Shown here in pieces: positions 45,440-56,299 of a DNA stretch of 64,000 nucleotides. The notes below the pieces were generated by a model, which ran no database searches, was not told where the DNA came from, and saw nothing but the letters and a program-made list of their open reading frames with translations. The position numbers and the translations under genes were made by a program. Origin of the DNA: Epiperipatus broadwayi (taxonomy: Eukaryota > Onychophora > Udeonychophora > Euonychophora > Peripatidae); contig JAQFVV010006475.1 of the NCBI GenBank assembly GCA_028023455.1, positions 310,001 to 374,000 on the forward strand. The letters are read 5' to 3'. Positions within the stretch are counted from its first letter, which is position 1; the number at the start of each line of letters is the position of its first letter.

Positions 45440-45770
45440 ATGTTGGAAATAAAAAGGGATTGAAAGCAAAATACTGTAGTTAGGTGAGAGAACACAGTTA
45501 TCACTGAAATCATTGAAAGTATAAAACATTGAAGTAGAACTGACTTGGATATATTGCTAAAAGAGATTATAATAGATGTACTTGAAGTTTTTAACTGATT
45601 CTCAAGAAGTTGTAAAATCTTCAAAATAGGTCACATGTGAGATGATTAAAATGAAATAAAAAAATTGTTGGTATGATGTTAAGAAGAGAAGCTTTGGATT
45701 GGAGAAATTAAACTTAGAAATAAACTTCATTCTGCAGTGAATTGATAATGGTTGAAAATGATAGTGATGA
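45440..45770 (+). pseudogene. RTE-type non-LTR element, 3' end, degraded copy
   Basis: This plus-strand segment is a diverged version of 47290-47620. Both carry a -R-NT/NI-VR-...-VT-(D/E)-II/LI-E-pattern, then AGHI-like sequence (here TDLDILL), a polar tail around aatcttcaaaataggtcaca, and the terminal ttctgcagtgaattgataat followed by a gatgatgatg run. Such a short 3' repeat is typical of RTE insertions. It is heavily mutated and 5' truncated. Confidence 0.6.
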
Positions 45771-46494
45771 TGATGCAAATTTTATACAGATATAAATACA
45801 AACATTCTGTATTTTAAAGTGTTAATATTGTTATTAATAAAATAAAATACAGTTTATAAAAAGTATTTGAATATATAGAAACTGTAGATAAAAAAAAAAA
45901 AATTAATTTTCAGCAGTGTTTGGGTTTATAATAAAGAAAAAAAAATATTGTTGAATTCCAATGATTGATTAATTTATTTATAATTTTGGGAACAGGGAAT
46001 TTGGATTTATGGTAGTCTGTTTGTATTGAAACATATAATTAAATATATGTCTTTATTGATTTTCAATTAGTTAGTATAGTTTCAATAAACCCAAGGAATC
46101 ATAACTTCATGTAATTTTGTTTATCTATTGACAACATATATCATTTTAATGTGGAATCTATAATAAAGTGTGTTACACCTTTTTTTCTTCATTGTCTTTC
46201 TTCTATTTTGCTTTATTTTTGTTTCTCTTAATGATTTACTGCATTTATCTTTATTGGGCAGCAATAATCTAGAATGATAATAACCATAAAACAAGTTTTG
46301 TAAATAGGCTGGATATCATTCATACATTCACCATGAGATAATATCAAATTGATATATCTCCAATAATAATGTCTTAATTGTTAAATAGTACATACTTTTG
46401 CATTCACACTTTGAATAAAACACCTTATAGTAAATTGGTATGGAAAAATATTATTTTACACCTCTGTTCACAGATTTTCATTTTGAAACATTCA
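45771..46494. other. AT-rich sequence, no recognisable gene
   Basis: Nothing coding is supported up to the RTE similarity that begins near 46495. Confidence 0.4.
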
Positions 46495-47640
46495 CAAAAT
46501 ATGAAAATAAAGATTGATTATGATGAGTTAGAAGAAGTTAACAGTTACAAATGCCTTGGTCCAGGGGTGGGCAAATAGCATCCCATGGGCCACATGCAGC
46601 CCACTAAGAGGTTTTATGCGGCCCTCCAAGACAATCAGAAAAATCTGACTTGAGTTGAGATTTCCTTTTTGTGTGTGACTGAAGATTCATCTCATATTTT
46701 TCACTATGATGGCCATGTCAATACACATGTGCAGTGTAGATATGATGTGCAGTGCTTTTCCAATTGATCTGGTTACTTTCAATTTTGTCTTTGCATTAGC
46801 AAATATATACATTTCCAACTTTAGTGAAACCATGAACCCTCTGAAAAAATATAAAATCGGTGATGAATGTCATGTGTTTAATGAAGAATGAATAAAGAAA
46901 TATTTCTTTGGTAATACAGGGAATAAAGCAGTATGTTTATTGTGTCATGAAAAAAGGTGCGGCCCCCCGCTAACCTTTACTTCCACAAAGTGGCCCTCAA
47001 TGCGGCCCTCCACCAAGCTCTGTGGCCCCTGAGCCAAAACAATTGCCCACCCCTGCCTTGGTCAGATTATTAATACATATGGAAACACAATGGATGAAAT
47101 TAATCAGAATTAAACTTGGTTGGAGTGCTTTTGGTAGAAATAACTTGATACTAAAATGAAATATGCCTATATGTAAAAGGAAGGTTTTTATTAAATGTGT
47201 TTTACCAGTTCTTACTTATGGATCTGAGACTTGGATGCTTAATAGAAGAGCAATACAGAGAGTTCAGAACACTCAAAGAAGTATGGAGAGATGCATGTTG
47301 GGAGTAATAAGAAGAGATCGAAAATGCAATATATGGGTAAGAGAACAAACAGGTGTTACTGACCTCATTGAAAATTTAAAAGACTGAAGTGAAGTTGGGC
47401 TGGACATATTGTTAGAAGAGATGATAATAAATGGACAATTGAAATCTTTAGCTTGATTTCAAGAGATTGTAAAACACCTAAAAAGAGACCACATGTGATA
47501 TGGATGGATGAAATAAGAAAGTGTGCAGGTGTGATGTGGAGATGAGATGCTAGAGATCAGAGATGGATTGATCTTGGAGAGACCTTCATCCTGCAGTGGA
47601 TTGATAATAGTTGATGATGATATTGTAATAGTATGCAAAA
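46495..47640 (+). pseudogene. RTE-type reverse transcriptase C-terminus, 5' truncated
   Basis: The frame YDELEEVNSYKCLG (46520-46560) is cut by a hAT MITE and resumes as a TYGNTMDEINQ-type sequence. It goes on through VLPVLTYGSETW (about 47207-47242), RVQNTQRSMERCMLGV and RRDRKCN. It then shifts frame into a W-AGHI-RR and W-DE- tail ending near 47610. This is the C-terminal end of RTE-like RTs: the Y-GSETW motif, the ER-ML-G motif and the WAGH motif. The 3' end runs into gatgatgatattg. It is non-functional. A second, older copy is at 45440-45770. Confidence 0.8.
46562..47055 (+). mobile_element. hAT non-autonomous element (MITE), 494 bp
   Basis: The termini CAGGGGTGGGCAA and TTGCCCACCCCTG are perfect inverted repeats. 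The 8-bp target duplication CCTTGGTC is exact on both sides (46554-46561, 47056-47063). The internal sequence has the GGCCC-rich subterminal repeats common in this hAT group. Inside, 46832-46966 (plus) reads MNPLKKYKIGDECHVFNEE, then a TGA in place of a Trp codon, then KYFFG...KAVCLLCHEK. This is the BED-like N-terminus of a hAT transposase, so the MITE is an internal-deletion derivative of a full element. Confidence 0.95.
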
Positions 47641-48754
47641 ATGGATGAATAAGTCAGAAGACCCAATGGTCTAATAAGAAGTCGATATTCCTAACTTAGC
47701 TTTTGAAGAGATAGCAATCAAGTCTTAATCCAGCTAATAAAGAAAGAAGTTTTCACCATGCTGTTGCAAAGTACAGCAGGAATCTTAACCAAGCTATTAC
47801 ATAAAATAGCAGAATTTTAATCAAGCTTTTAGCTTACTATGAGTTTAGTCATAAAATGACTTTTATAATAAAAATCATGTGCTAAATTTAGCTAAAAGCT
47901 AGATATTATTCTACTCGATGTTACCTGCCTTCTGTGGAATAAAAATGTAGAGAAGTTACCACCTAAAGTAATCTGCAACTTTAGTCTTCAACCAAGAGCC
48001 TAATTCTGTCTGTTTTAGTCTCATCTGTGAGATTTATTAAAAGGAAATGGATAAATTTTGCTGTTGTTAATCTGGAAATGAAATACTGCACACCAGAAAA
48101 AGGACAGATTAATCATGTCTAGAAGCCTTCGAGAAGAAAATTCAACTGGAAATCCACAAAAGCAAACCATGATTAAGGATGTTTTTGTGTATGTCCACAC
48201 TAAATTTTCATTTATAGTTAAAAAGAGATTTTGTTGTAAGAATTGATAATTTTAAATATTTTTATTAAGTTAATATTTTTAAATTGTGAAACTTTTTTTT
48301 TCAAATCTAGTCAATTTTCTTTCAAAATAATGAAATAGTTTTTTAGAAATTTTAATTTTTTGTAAATTAATTTTTTTTAATGTTTTTCTTTTGTCATTTA
48401 TTTTCCCTCCTAAAAATTTAACAACAGGTTAATTAATTAAAATCAAAGATGGTTAATTAAGATAAATCAAAGATTGTTATCTTTGATTTTGAAAATGTTG
48501 TTATTCCAACTCTTAGTTATTTTTTTTTAAAAAACTTAATTAAAATTTAATTTATGAATATAAATCAATTGATTATAATTTTTATGAAACTATATACTTG
48601 ATGAAGTGAATGTTTCAAATTTTATAATGTCATTTTTTAAATTTATTGTTTATGAATTAGTTATTAAATAATTGTGTTAAAAATATTTTTTGTTCTAATT
48701 TTTTTTTCTATGCAATTTTTGTTTCATAAATTGCAGTGTGTGTGACTTTGGTGC
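47641..48754. other. AT-rich sequence; one short hairpin
   Basis: No gene. 48439-48450 and 48479-48490 (aaaatcaaagat and its complement) form a 12-bp hairpin with a further internal copy of the motif. Imperfect copies of an aatcttaaccaagctatta-like motif lie at 47720-47840. Confidence 0.45.
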
Positions 48755-49384
48755 TGTTGTGTTTGGTCTGGATTACAGACCCAACTAACAGTAAATAATA
48801 TAAAATACTCAAACAAGTATTATAATTTAATATATTTATTATGTACAAATATATACAAACAATATAAGTATACAAATGCATATTTATAAGTTGAATCTTG
48901 GAGTTTAACTCTTGTGTTATGCCTTCCTCTTCCAGCCACACTTTATGGCTTGCCTCATGAGTAAGGTCTACGACTCTTCCAGCTGTACAAGACAGCTTGC
49001 CTTGAGCCAAGTGTGATCTTAGCAGTGTCTGGTTTCCATGGGACTTGCCTAGCTGTGTAGATCTAAATAGCATAGTGCTATTAATGGGAATACTTGCTGC
49101 TGTTTAGGTTAGCAGAGTTTCCCTGGGAGAACGCAAAGCATCTGTTTAGGTTAGACATGTACTTCCTTGATTCTCACAAAAGGCTGACTATTTATACCCA
49201 GATTCCTGACCTTATTGAAAACCTTCGGATTCAGCAAGCATCTTTGCTCATTGGCCTGTAATAATCATTGGCTATGCTTTTATCTAAACATCAGCCTATT
49301 GGCCTGAGGCAAACAATGCTTAATCTGATCGGATAAGGTGACATCTGGAATAGTCCACTTCTGAGAGAAGGGAGGACTATAACA
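48755..49384 (-). repeat. 3' LTR, group B gypsy
   Basis: This is a direct copy of 53666-54301 with small indels. Its inner edge is followed on the plus strand by tccctccttctggc. Confidence 0.95.
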
Positions 49385-49395
49385 TCCCTCCTTCT
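49385..49395 (-). other. Polypurine tract, group B gypsy
   Basis: The minus strand reads agaaggaggga immediately before the LTR start TGTTATAG, in the correct position and orientation. Confidence 0.85.
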
Positions 49396-49404
49396 GGCTT
49401 TACC

Positions 49405-50433
49405 CTAGAGAACATAGTCATGCAGGTGTGCTGGAGGAAGAATAAAGTGCTTTGGTGCTGGTTCTGGTTTGCTGTTGTCTTCAGTTTGTTGGTCCTCCTT
49501 GCTTGTACTGCATGTCTCTGGAGCTTCATTCCTTATGGCTGCATCATTATAATTCAGTCTCAATTGATCTTGATGGTGATGATGTCGACATCCATCTGCT
49601 GTTTCCACTAAAATGGTGTGAAGTCCTTTTTGTTCTATGACGACTTCTGGCATCCATTTAACAGATCCGCTATATATTTTGCATAGAACATTAGTCCCTA
49701 TTTGTAATTTGTTAGTTTTGTCCTTTTCTTGTTATTCAGCATTTGGCTTAGGTATCAGAGCCAACAAGTTGGTTCACAAAGTTCTATTACACAGTAGTTC
49801 AGCTGGAGTTTTTCCAGATACAGTACTCGGTGTAGAGTGCTGAGATAATAACATTCTGGCAATATGGGTGTTCTAGCTTTCTGTGTCGACCTTTGTGAGC
49901 AATTTTTTGGTCTCTTGCACCAATCTCTCAGCCCAGCCATTGCTTTCAGGGTTAAATACTGGGCTGAAGACTAGCTCAATGTCATTATTGTCACAAAAGT
50001 TTTTAAAGGCTACTGCAGTGAATGCTGTGCCATTATCTGAGACTATCATTCTAGAAAGGCCATGTGTAGCAAATAGCCTTCTAAGAGCTTCTATTGTTAC
50101 AGGGGTCTGGAGTGATTGAACTTCCACTACTTCCAGCCACTTAGAATATGAATCAACTACAACTAACAGTAGTTTGCCTTTCCATGGGCCAGCATGGTCC
50201 ACATGGAGTCTTGTTAAGGGGCCTTCAAGTTTAGACCAGTGAACTGTTTTATCTTTTGCTGGCATGTTTTGATTCATTTTGCAATGCCAGCAGTAATGGA
50301 CTTTAGACTTAATCTCTGTGTCCAAAGTTGGCCACCATACATATTCCCTCGTGAGCATCTTCATCTGGATGATTCCTGGATGCCCATTATGCAACAGGTC
50401 AAGCATTTGGGATTGTCCAGCTAGGGCGATCAC
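49405..50433 (-). pseudogene. Integrase, group B gypsy
   Basis: The 50433-49873 frame has all core features. The zinc-binding motif is LLHNGHPG (His 15, His 18) and CWHC (Cys 48, Cys 51). The DDE residues are Asp 79 in RLHVDHAGPW, Asp 133 in IVSDNGTAF and Glu 169 in NGWAERLVQE. A frameshift follows, and the C-terminus is read at 49653-49405, including a His run (CRHHHHQDQLR) where relatives have the R-H-x-DQLR end motif, then a Pro/Glu-rich tail. The domain is catalytically intact but frame-broken. Confidence 0.9.
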
Positions 50434-51119
50434 TACTTTGGATCCTCAGATAATACATCCCTTTTCAATTGAGAGCTCCAGCTTTTGGGTGCAGTAGGCT
50501 GGATACAACTCCTCTGGTTTTTTATTTGGCCACCCCTGCTGGATCCATTTTTAATTCTTTGGAACCCAGGATCATTTGTGGTCCACTTAGCCACTAATTT
50601 ACTGTTCAGTGGTGTGTTTGTTCCCAAATCAATCATGTTAACTGACTGATCTGTAGCAATCAGCCTGTCTGCAGATTTTGCAGGCAAACCACTTAATGCA
50701 TCAACATGAGAAATCTGTTTTCCCTCAACATAGTGTAGCATAAAATCATATCCTGATAAGAAGTTGAACCACCTCAGCATACGTGGTGAGTCATGCTGAG
50801 GGATTTCTTTTTCAGCTGCAAAGATACCCAATAGGGGTCTATGATCTGTTTGCAGTATGAATGATCTACCATAAAGGTAGTCATGAAATTTTTTAATGCC
50901 ATTGATTAAGGCCAGAGCCTCTCTATCAATCTGGGCGTAATTCTTTTCTGCCTTTGAGAGACACTTTGATATAAAGGCAATAGGTGAGAGTGACCCATCA
51001 CCATTCTTATGGGACAACACTGCACCTGTTCCTACTGGTGATGCATCACATGTCAGTACCAGCACTCTTTCAGGGTCAAAGTGTGCCAGCACCACTTTCT
51101 CAGATATAAGGGTTTTCAT
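50433..51119 (-). pseudogene. RNase H, group B gypsy
   Basis: The active-site acids are all present: Asp 25 in LTCDASPVGTGAVLSH, Glu 67 in IDREALALI and Asp 92 in LQTDHRPLLGIF. HYVEGKQISHVDALSGLP marks the domain end and the tether to integrase. It lies directly upstream of the integrase frame, whose start at 50433 coincides with this frame's stop. Confidence 0.9.
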
Positions 51120-51243
51120 TTTTTCAAATGTATTATCATGATTGCTGTCCCACTTCCAAACTGTTTTTTATCTAGTAGCCTGTACAATGGTTCAGCTGCC
51201 TATGTTTTGTGATATAAAAACCTTTCATAGTAATTTACAAGTC

Positions 51244-51990
51244 CTAAAAAGGACTGTAATTCTTTCTTGTTACTTGGTGTTTTGGCTTTTTAATTGCCAT
51301 AACATTCTTTTGGGTAGGATGAATGCAACTTGCATCTATCCTAAATCCCAGTAACTCCAGTTCTTTGGCTTCAAATATGCACTTATCTAAGTTTATTGTT
51401 ATGCCTGCTGCTTTGAACTTGTCAAGGAGTTTTTTTGTGGAACTCCAGAGTAGCTCTGGAGTTCGAGCCACCAGTAAGAAATCATCAAAGTATGGTAGGG
51501 CCCCTGGTATTCCTGCAGCCAGTTGATCCATGACTCTCTGGAATATTGCTGGGGCAACTGATATACCAAAAGGTAACCAGTTCATTTTAAATAAGCCTTT
51601 ATGAGTTTATTATTGACAATGCTCTTGCTGCCTGATCATCGACTGGTAGCTGCAAATATGCATGTTTCAAATTAATTTTAGTAAAAACCCTTCCCCCTGA
51701 CAGTGTGGATAGGATTTGCTTAACTGATGGTGGTGGATAATTATTCGATGCTAGTGCTTTGTTAATTGTGCATCGATAATCTCCACATATCTGCACATCA
51801 CCATTTTCTTTGATGATTGGGACTATTGGGGTGGCCCATTCTGTGTATGATTAGGCTCTATTATCCCTTCTACCTCCCACCTTTCAAGCTCTAACTCAAC
51901 TTTAGCTCTCAAGGCCAGTGGCAGTGATCTGCATTGACAACTGATCGGTTTTATCTTTTTATTCAGTGATAAATGAATTGGTGGTTCTAG
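51244..51990 (-). pseudogene. Reverse transcriptase, group B gypsy (motif A Asp lost)
   Basis: Motif A reads FTKINLKHAYLQL (51796-51599 frame, residue 42 is Asn), where an active RT has Asp. The YxDD box is intact as PYFDDFLLVA (Asp 34-35 of the 51585-51244 frame), preceded by WLPFGISVAPAIFQRVMD and followed by the LLGF motif. A frameshift separates the two halves near 51600. The N-terminus (VELELERWEVEGIIEP) lies at 51823-51990. Loss of a metal-binding Asp alone would abolish polymerase activity. Confidence 0.88.
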
Positions 51991-52089
51991 ATACAGACCT
52001 AGATCTTTTTTGACCACTTCAGGATAATCAGCCTTTAATTTAGCTGTTTTGATCTGGTTCACCTTTGACACTACAAAGCCTAAGTGACT

Positions 52090-52459
52090 GAACCAGTCTT
52101 GGCCTAACAAGTTGCTGTGATCACCTGATGCCACTAACAGTGATAGGTGTATAGTTTTGTTAGGCATAGTTATTTTAACTCTTGTCTGATCCAAGAGTTT
52201 TATTTTTTTACCCTGATAATCTGTTATAGTCCTAGTGCTAAAATGAAGATTATATTTATTATTTTTTATTAATGATAGCTTTTTTTGAAACAATAGACAC
52301 TGCTGACCCTGTGTTTAGTTCCATTCTCACTGGCATATCATTAATCATAATACTCTGTATAAATCCAGATGGATTGCCCTTAATGTGATTTATACTGGCA
52401 ACTTGTTTATTTTTCTTATAGTTGCCTTTGTTTTTTTTGGAATGGTTTTTTCCATTCAC
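52090..52459 (-). pseudogene. Aspartic protease, group B gypsy (active-site Asp lost)
   Basis: The catalytic signature appears as MELNTGSAVSIVSK, with Asn 49 where the sister copy at 63553-63561 has Asp (LDTGSAVS). The second lobe follows in another frame, with LGQDWFSHLGF near 52100. Codon AAC against GAC shows a single G-to-A change. A frameshift lies just after the first lobe. Confidence 0.85.
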
Positions 52460-52489
52460 ATATTGGCTGTTTGTCTTTTAAGTTTAGAC

Positions 52490-53200
52490 ATGCCACTCTT
52501 ATATGACTGACATGCTTGCAAAATGAGCACACAGTATGGAGTGTGGACATTCTCTTTGCACATGGATCGGTTCATTGCATCTATAACAACACTTTACACT
52601 CATTGTTGAGCTAACTGAGTGCTTGTCAGACTCAACCTTATGTTCAACTTTTTGAACAGTATAATTCATTTTTTGTAATGGCTTTGCCTACCACTCTAAA
52701 GATTCTACCAGTGTAGCTTGAGTTACAGCCTTTTCAAAATCTATATCCGGTGTCATTAATAGTTTGAGTCTTAAATTATGATCGTTCATGCCACAAATGA
52801 AACGATCGCGTAGTGCTTCATTCAAGAACTCTTTAAATTGGCATGTAAGTGCTAATGTCCGGATTCGCATGGCGAATTCTTTAGCTTTTTCCCCTTCCAC
52901 CTGAATACAGAGATTGAAATAATATCTCTGCATTATTGTTAGCAGTTTGGGGGGAAAATATTCCGTGAGAATCGCCAACGCTTTCTCAAAATTCAAGTCA
53001 GCCAGTGTTTCTGACCCAATTTGCGATTTTAATATATTATAAGTCTGTAACCCGATTATCGTTATTAGCATCGCTAATTTTATTTCAGACTTTTTTATCT
53101 GATTGGCCTGCATATAGAAAATTAGGCACTCTTTATAGCTTGACCAATTCTCAGGGAATCCTGGATCAAGAGCCTCCATTGAGCCAATTATACTAGCCAT
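52490..53200 (-). pseudogene. Gag, group B gypsy, with double zinc knuckle
   Basis: The 170-residue frame from 53200 reads a capsid-type domain (DPGFPENWSSYKECLIFYM, EYFPPKLLTIMQRYYFN, EFAMRIRTLALTCQFKEF, FICGMNDHNLRLKLL). After a stop at 52688 the sequence goes on to two CCHC knuckles: CYRCNEPIHVQREC, and in a shifted frame CSFCKHVSHIRVAC. Gag packages the RNA, and the knuckles bind nucleic acid. The sister copy at 62410-63377 has the same two knuckles in one frame. Confidence 0.88.
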
Positions 53201-53647
53201 TTTTTAAATTTATTTTTCTCTGTTATCACGTGAGAAAAATATTTTTTTTCATATATTTGCAAGTCACCACTCGATACGATTGTTCAACAGATTTTTTTTT
53301 CCGCTAGGGTGAGCTTCTGTCTTTTTTTAGCAAGGCCAATTTTGATTGGTTTATGAAGCACCAGTTATGTTTATGATCACTTTGTTTCCTCCCAGAAATA
53401 AGTGATTTTGACAGTGGCTGTTTAGTGAATACTACCGTGTATTTTATTTGTTTTGCCAGCAATAAGTGATTTTAAGTATCACTGTTTAATAAATACGTAT
53501 ACGTATTTTACTAAATATTTGGACCATATTTAAGTGTGATTTAGTAATCACAGCTTTGTAACTTACGCGTGTGTCTAAATAATTGCACACTTGTGTATTT
53601 ACATTTTCCAAGTTTTTTCTTTTTCCAGCCATGGGAAAAAATATTTT
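53201..53647 (-). other. Leader of the group B gypsy element
   Basis: It contains two diverged copies of a block around aataagtgatttt (53397 and 53461) and the perfect palindrome aatacgtatacgtatt at 53492-53507. The sister copy has a corresponding repeated block at 62085-62210. A small regulatory or packaging role is possible but not shown. Confidence 0.6.
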
Positions 53648-53661
53648 GTCCAACTGCGCCA
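53648..53661 (-). other. Primer-binding site
   Basis: On the minus strand TGGCGCAGTTGGAC begins four bases inside the 5' LTR edge. The TGGCGCAG start is complementary to the CUGCGCCA 3' end typical of serine tRNAs, as in several other gypsy elements. The sister copy has TGGTGCAGTTGAC at 61927-61939. Confidence 0.7.
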
Positions 53662-53665
53662 AATC

Positions 53666-54301
53666 TGTTGTGTTTGGTCTGGATTACAGACCCAACTAAC
53701 AGTAAATAATATAAAATAATACTGAAACAAGTATTATAATTTAATATATTTATTATGTACAAATATATACAAACAATATACAGTATACAAATGCATATTT
53801 ATAAGTTGAATCTTGGAGTTTAATGTATCTCTTGTGTTCTGCCTGCCACTTCCAGCCACACCTTATGGCTTGCCTCACAGGTAAGGTCTATGACTCTTCC
53901 AGCTGTGCAAGACAGCTTGTCTTGAGCTGATTGTGATCTTAGCAGCGTCCGGTCTTTGTGGGACTTGCCTAGCTGTGTAGATCTAAATAGCATAGTGCAT
54001 TAATAAGAATACTTACTGCTGTTTAGGTTAGCAGTTTCCCTGGGAGAATGCAAAGCATCTGTTTAGGTTAGACACATTCTTCCTTGATTCTCACAAAAGG
54101 CTGACTATTTATACCCAGATGCCTAAACTTATTGAAAACCTTCAGATTCAGCAAGCATCATTGCTCATTGGCCTGTACTAATCATTGGCTATGCTTTTAT
54201 CTATACATCAGCCTATTGGCCTGAGGCAAACATTGCTTAATCCCATCAGATAAGGCAGCATCTGGAATAGTCCACTTCTGAGAGAAGGGAGGACTATAAC
54301 A
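53666..54301 (-). repeat. 5' LTR, group B gypsy
   Basis: A 636-bp direct copy of 48755-49384. It contains TA-rich sequence with tatttattatg at about 53743-53757 that could serve as transcription or processing signals; this is not demonstrable here. Confidence 0.95.
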
Positions 54302-54589
54302 GGTGTCCTATTTATTTATAGTAGGATAAATCTAGGAATTATTTAAAGTGATTTATATTAAACTGCTTTATTTATTTATTTCTTGCTCACAGTAATTGTT
54401 TATAGAGTTCTTGCTTCCTGTGATAGATTTATGCATAACAATTAGTTATATGGATTGTGGGTTTATGTTTAATGTTATGGACATCCAGTTGATAATTTCA
54501 TTACTTTTCTAATGCTGGATGGTGCAGAAGGATATCCTTTAAAGTCCATGTACTTCATTTCATTTATTATTTAGAAATTTACTTTATAG

Positions 54590-55210
54590 TTGACCTGTAC
54601 CTTAATGGTACTAAGTAAAGAAGATTATGTTAAACAGGTAAAGTTAATTAAAAAAGAATTTATAAATGATATTAGATTAATAAAAAATAAGATACAGTCT
54701 ATAAGTAATAATAAAAAAGAAAGAAGTAGTTATAAAGTTAATTATATAGCTATAAAGACGGGGAATAATTATATAGTTAAAAATTTAAATAAAGTTATAG
54801 GTAAAATTAATAAAAAGTTTATTAATGTATTAAATGTTAAAGTAGTTAATAAAAGGAGAAAAAATATGATTAGTATTTAAAAAAATAAGTATATTAGTAT
54901 TATAATAAAAATTTAGATAATGAAATAAATGTCATATATGAGATTAATTGTATAAAGTGTCAAATTAATAATATAAAAATAAATTATGTTGGAGAAACAA
55001 AGAATTCAATATATAGGAAACTGTTACAACATAAATATGATAAAAATTCGATATATTTATATAAATTAAAGATGGCATGAGTTTGAAAAGGATTCTATAA
55101 GGATGGTACACTCTACAGATAATAAAAGGGATAGAAAAATAAGATACTATGTTAATAGTATTAGGCCAGTTTTGAATAGAGATTTTGGATGGAAAAAGAT
55201 TTTGATATAA
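54590..55210 (+). pseudogene. Penelope-like element C-terminus with GIY-YIG endonuclease, two frameshifts
   Basis: Frame 1 (54590-54880) is a Lys/Asn-rich linker. After a shift, 54916-55070 reads NVIYEINCIKCQ and INYVGETKNSIYRKLLQHKY, which is the GIY-YIG core with its CX2C pair, the Y-VGET box and the catalytic-helix R-x-L-x-x-H. After a second shift, 55070-55210 reads RWHEFEKDSIRMVHSTDN, then RDRKIRYYVNSIRPVLNRD, the C-terminal part with the conserved Glu/Asn region, ending TAA 55208-55210. Only two indels separate it from an open domain. No RT is found in the 290 bp upstream. Confidence 0.85.
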
Positions 55211-55476
55211 TATAAAAGATTATAAAAAATTTAAGTTCATAAATTATAAGAGGGAGCTGCTAATAATTTAAAGAGGAGGGGTACCAATCGTTTAATGGTA
55301 GTTTTTAAAATTTGATTGTAAAAGTTGAGATTAGGAGATATAATGGTGAGTTTTAAAAAAATAGTTTAAAAGTGTGTTTTAAATAATAATATAGATTAAA
55401 ATAGATTATAAATTATTGAATGAATATGAATATTGATAGTTAGTAAAATAAAATACATATTTATATATATTGGGTA

Positions 55477-55478
<2 letters not shown>

Positions 55479-55529
<51 letters not shown>
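55479..55529. repeat. (TA)n microsatellite
   Basis: An uninterrupted run of about 25 TA dinucleotides in the 3' part of the Penelope-like element. Confidence 0.98.
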
Positions 55530-55531
<2 letters not shown>

Positions 55532-55670
55532 AAATATTCTGTTTAATAAATATAGAATGTAAAAAGGGTAAGAAATGAATAATATTGTAAAATAAAAGAT
55601 ATAAGATATATATATAACGTAAATTATATGTTCATGAATATTTATATATTCATATATTTATATTATGCTG

Positions 55671-55716
55671 TAGTTCTAAAGAAGATTGCAAAGGCAATCG
55701 AAATTGTAAACTGTAG
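55671..55716 (+). ncRNA. Decayed hammerhead ribozyme candidate
   Basis: On the plus strand the segment has stem I GTAGTT/AACTGT (two wobbles), then CTAAAGA (55676-55682), a perfect 6-bp stem II GATTGC/GCAATC with loop AAAG, then GAAA (55700-55703), a loop TTG and a UA dinucleotide before stem I. The layout is that of a minimal-stem-III hammerhead, but the invariant G of the CUGANGA box is A, which would abolish activity. It lies 460 bp downstream of the endonuclease, where PLE ribozymes are found. Confidence 0.5.
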
Positions 55717-55815
55717 AAAAAGAGTTGAAAATAAAGCATTGTAAAGTAGTAAAGTGATTGGACAATTGAGTATTATATGGTATACATTTGGCAATGCAGT
55801 AGGAAAGAGTAATTA

Positions 55816-56064
55816 TTATACTTCTTGAAGATTAATATTAGTAATGATAATACTTTTTGTACTAGGATGCTGATAAATTTCTTCTACTGGATACCTACTC
55901 ACTATAACTGCAACTATATTTTTCTTTCCTTCATAGTATAAAATGCTATAATTGAATTGCTGCAAATAAAGTCTCCATCTAATTAAATACTCATTGTTTA
56001 AGTAACTCTTGTTCAACAATTCTAAACTTTTTTGGTCTGACAGAACTACAACCTCAGATCCCAA
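55816..56064 (-). pseudogene. RNase H fragment, group A gypsy
   Basis: GSEVVVLSDQKSLELLNKSY and RWRLYLQQFNYS correspond almost residue for residue to GSEVIVLSDHRSLEFL and RWSLYLQQYNY in the element at 14885-15394. The conserved SDH motif is SDQ here. The frame starts inside the domain; the upstream half is frame-broken. Confidence 0.85.
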
Positions 56065-56299
56065 TAAGAATTGACATAGCTTCTAGAATGCCCATACCAC
56101 TGCTAAAGCTTGTTTTTCTGTAATGGAATAGTTCAGCTCCCTTCAAATGCCTACTCAAAAGTATAAAACTTTAGGCTTCTGAAACTCATTCAACTGATAT
56201 AAACTATTCCAAGACCAAGACTGCTACTGTCAGTTTGCAGATAAAATTTCTTATTAAAATCTAGTTGAGCTAACATTATGTCTTTCAAGGACATGTCCT

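Larger units (their letters stand above)
48755..54301 (-). mobile_element. Gypsy LTR retrotransposon, group B, complete but inactivated
   Basis: The LTRs are 48755-49384 (630 bp, 3') and 53666-54301 (636 bp, 5'). Element-strand ends are TGTTATAGTCCTCC...AACACAACA. The flanks ggtgc and ggtgt form a 5-bp target duplication with one mismatch. A primer-binding site, a polypurine tract and gag-protease-RT-RNase H-integrase are all present in order on the minus strand. Total length is 5547 bp, normal for the family. Frameshifts and two Asp-to-Asn changes (protease, RT motif A) show that it is dead. The plus-strand copy at 61324-64000 is a close relative. Confidence 0.95.

Noticed and set aside
49420-50424. 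Several plus-strand frames opposite the integrase
   Set aside because: They are antisense shadows of the minus-strand integrase and RNase H.
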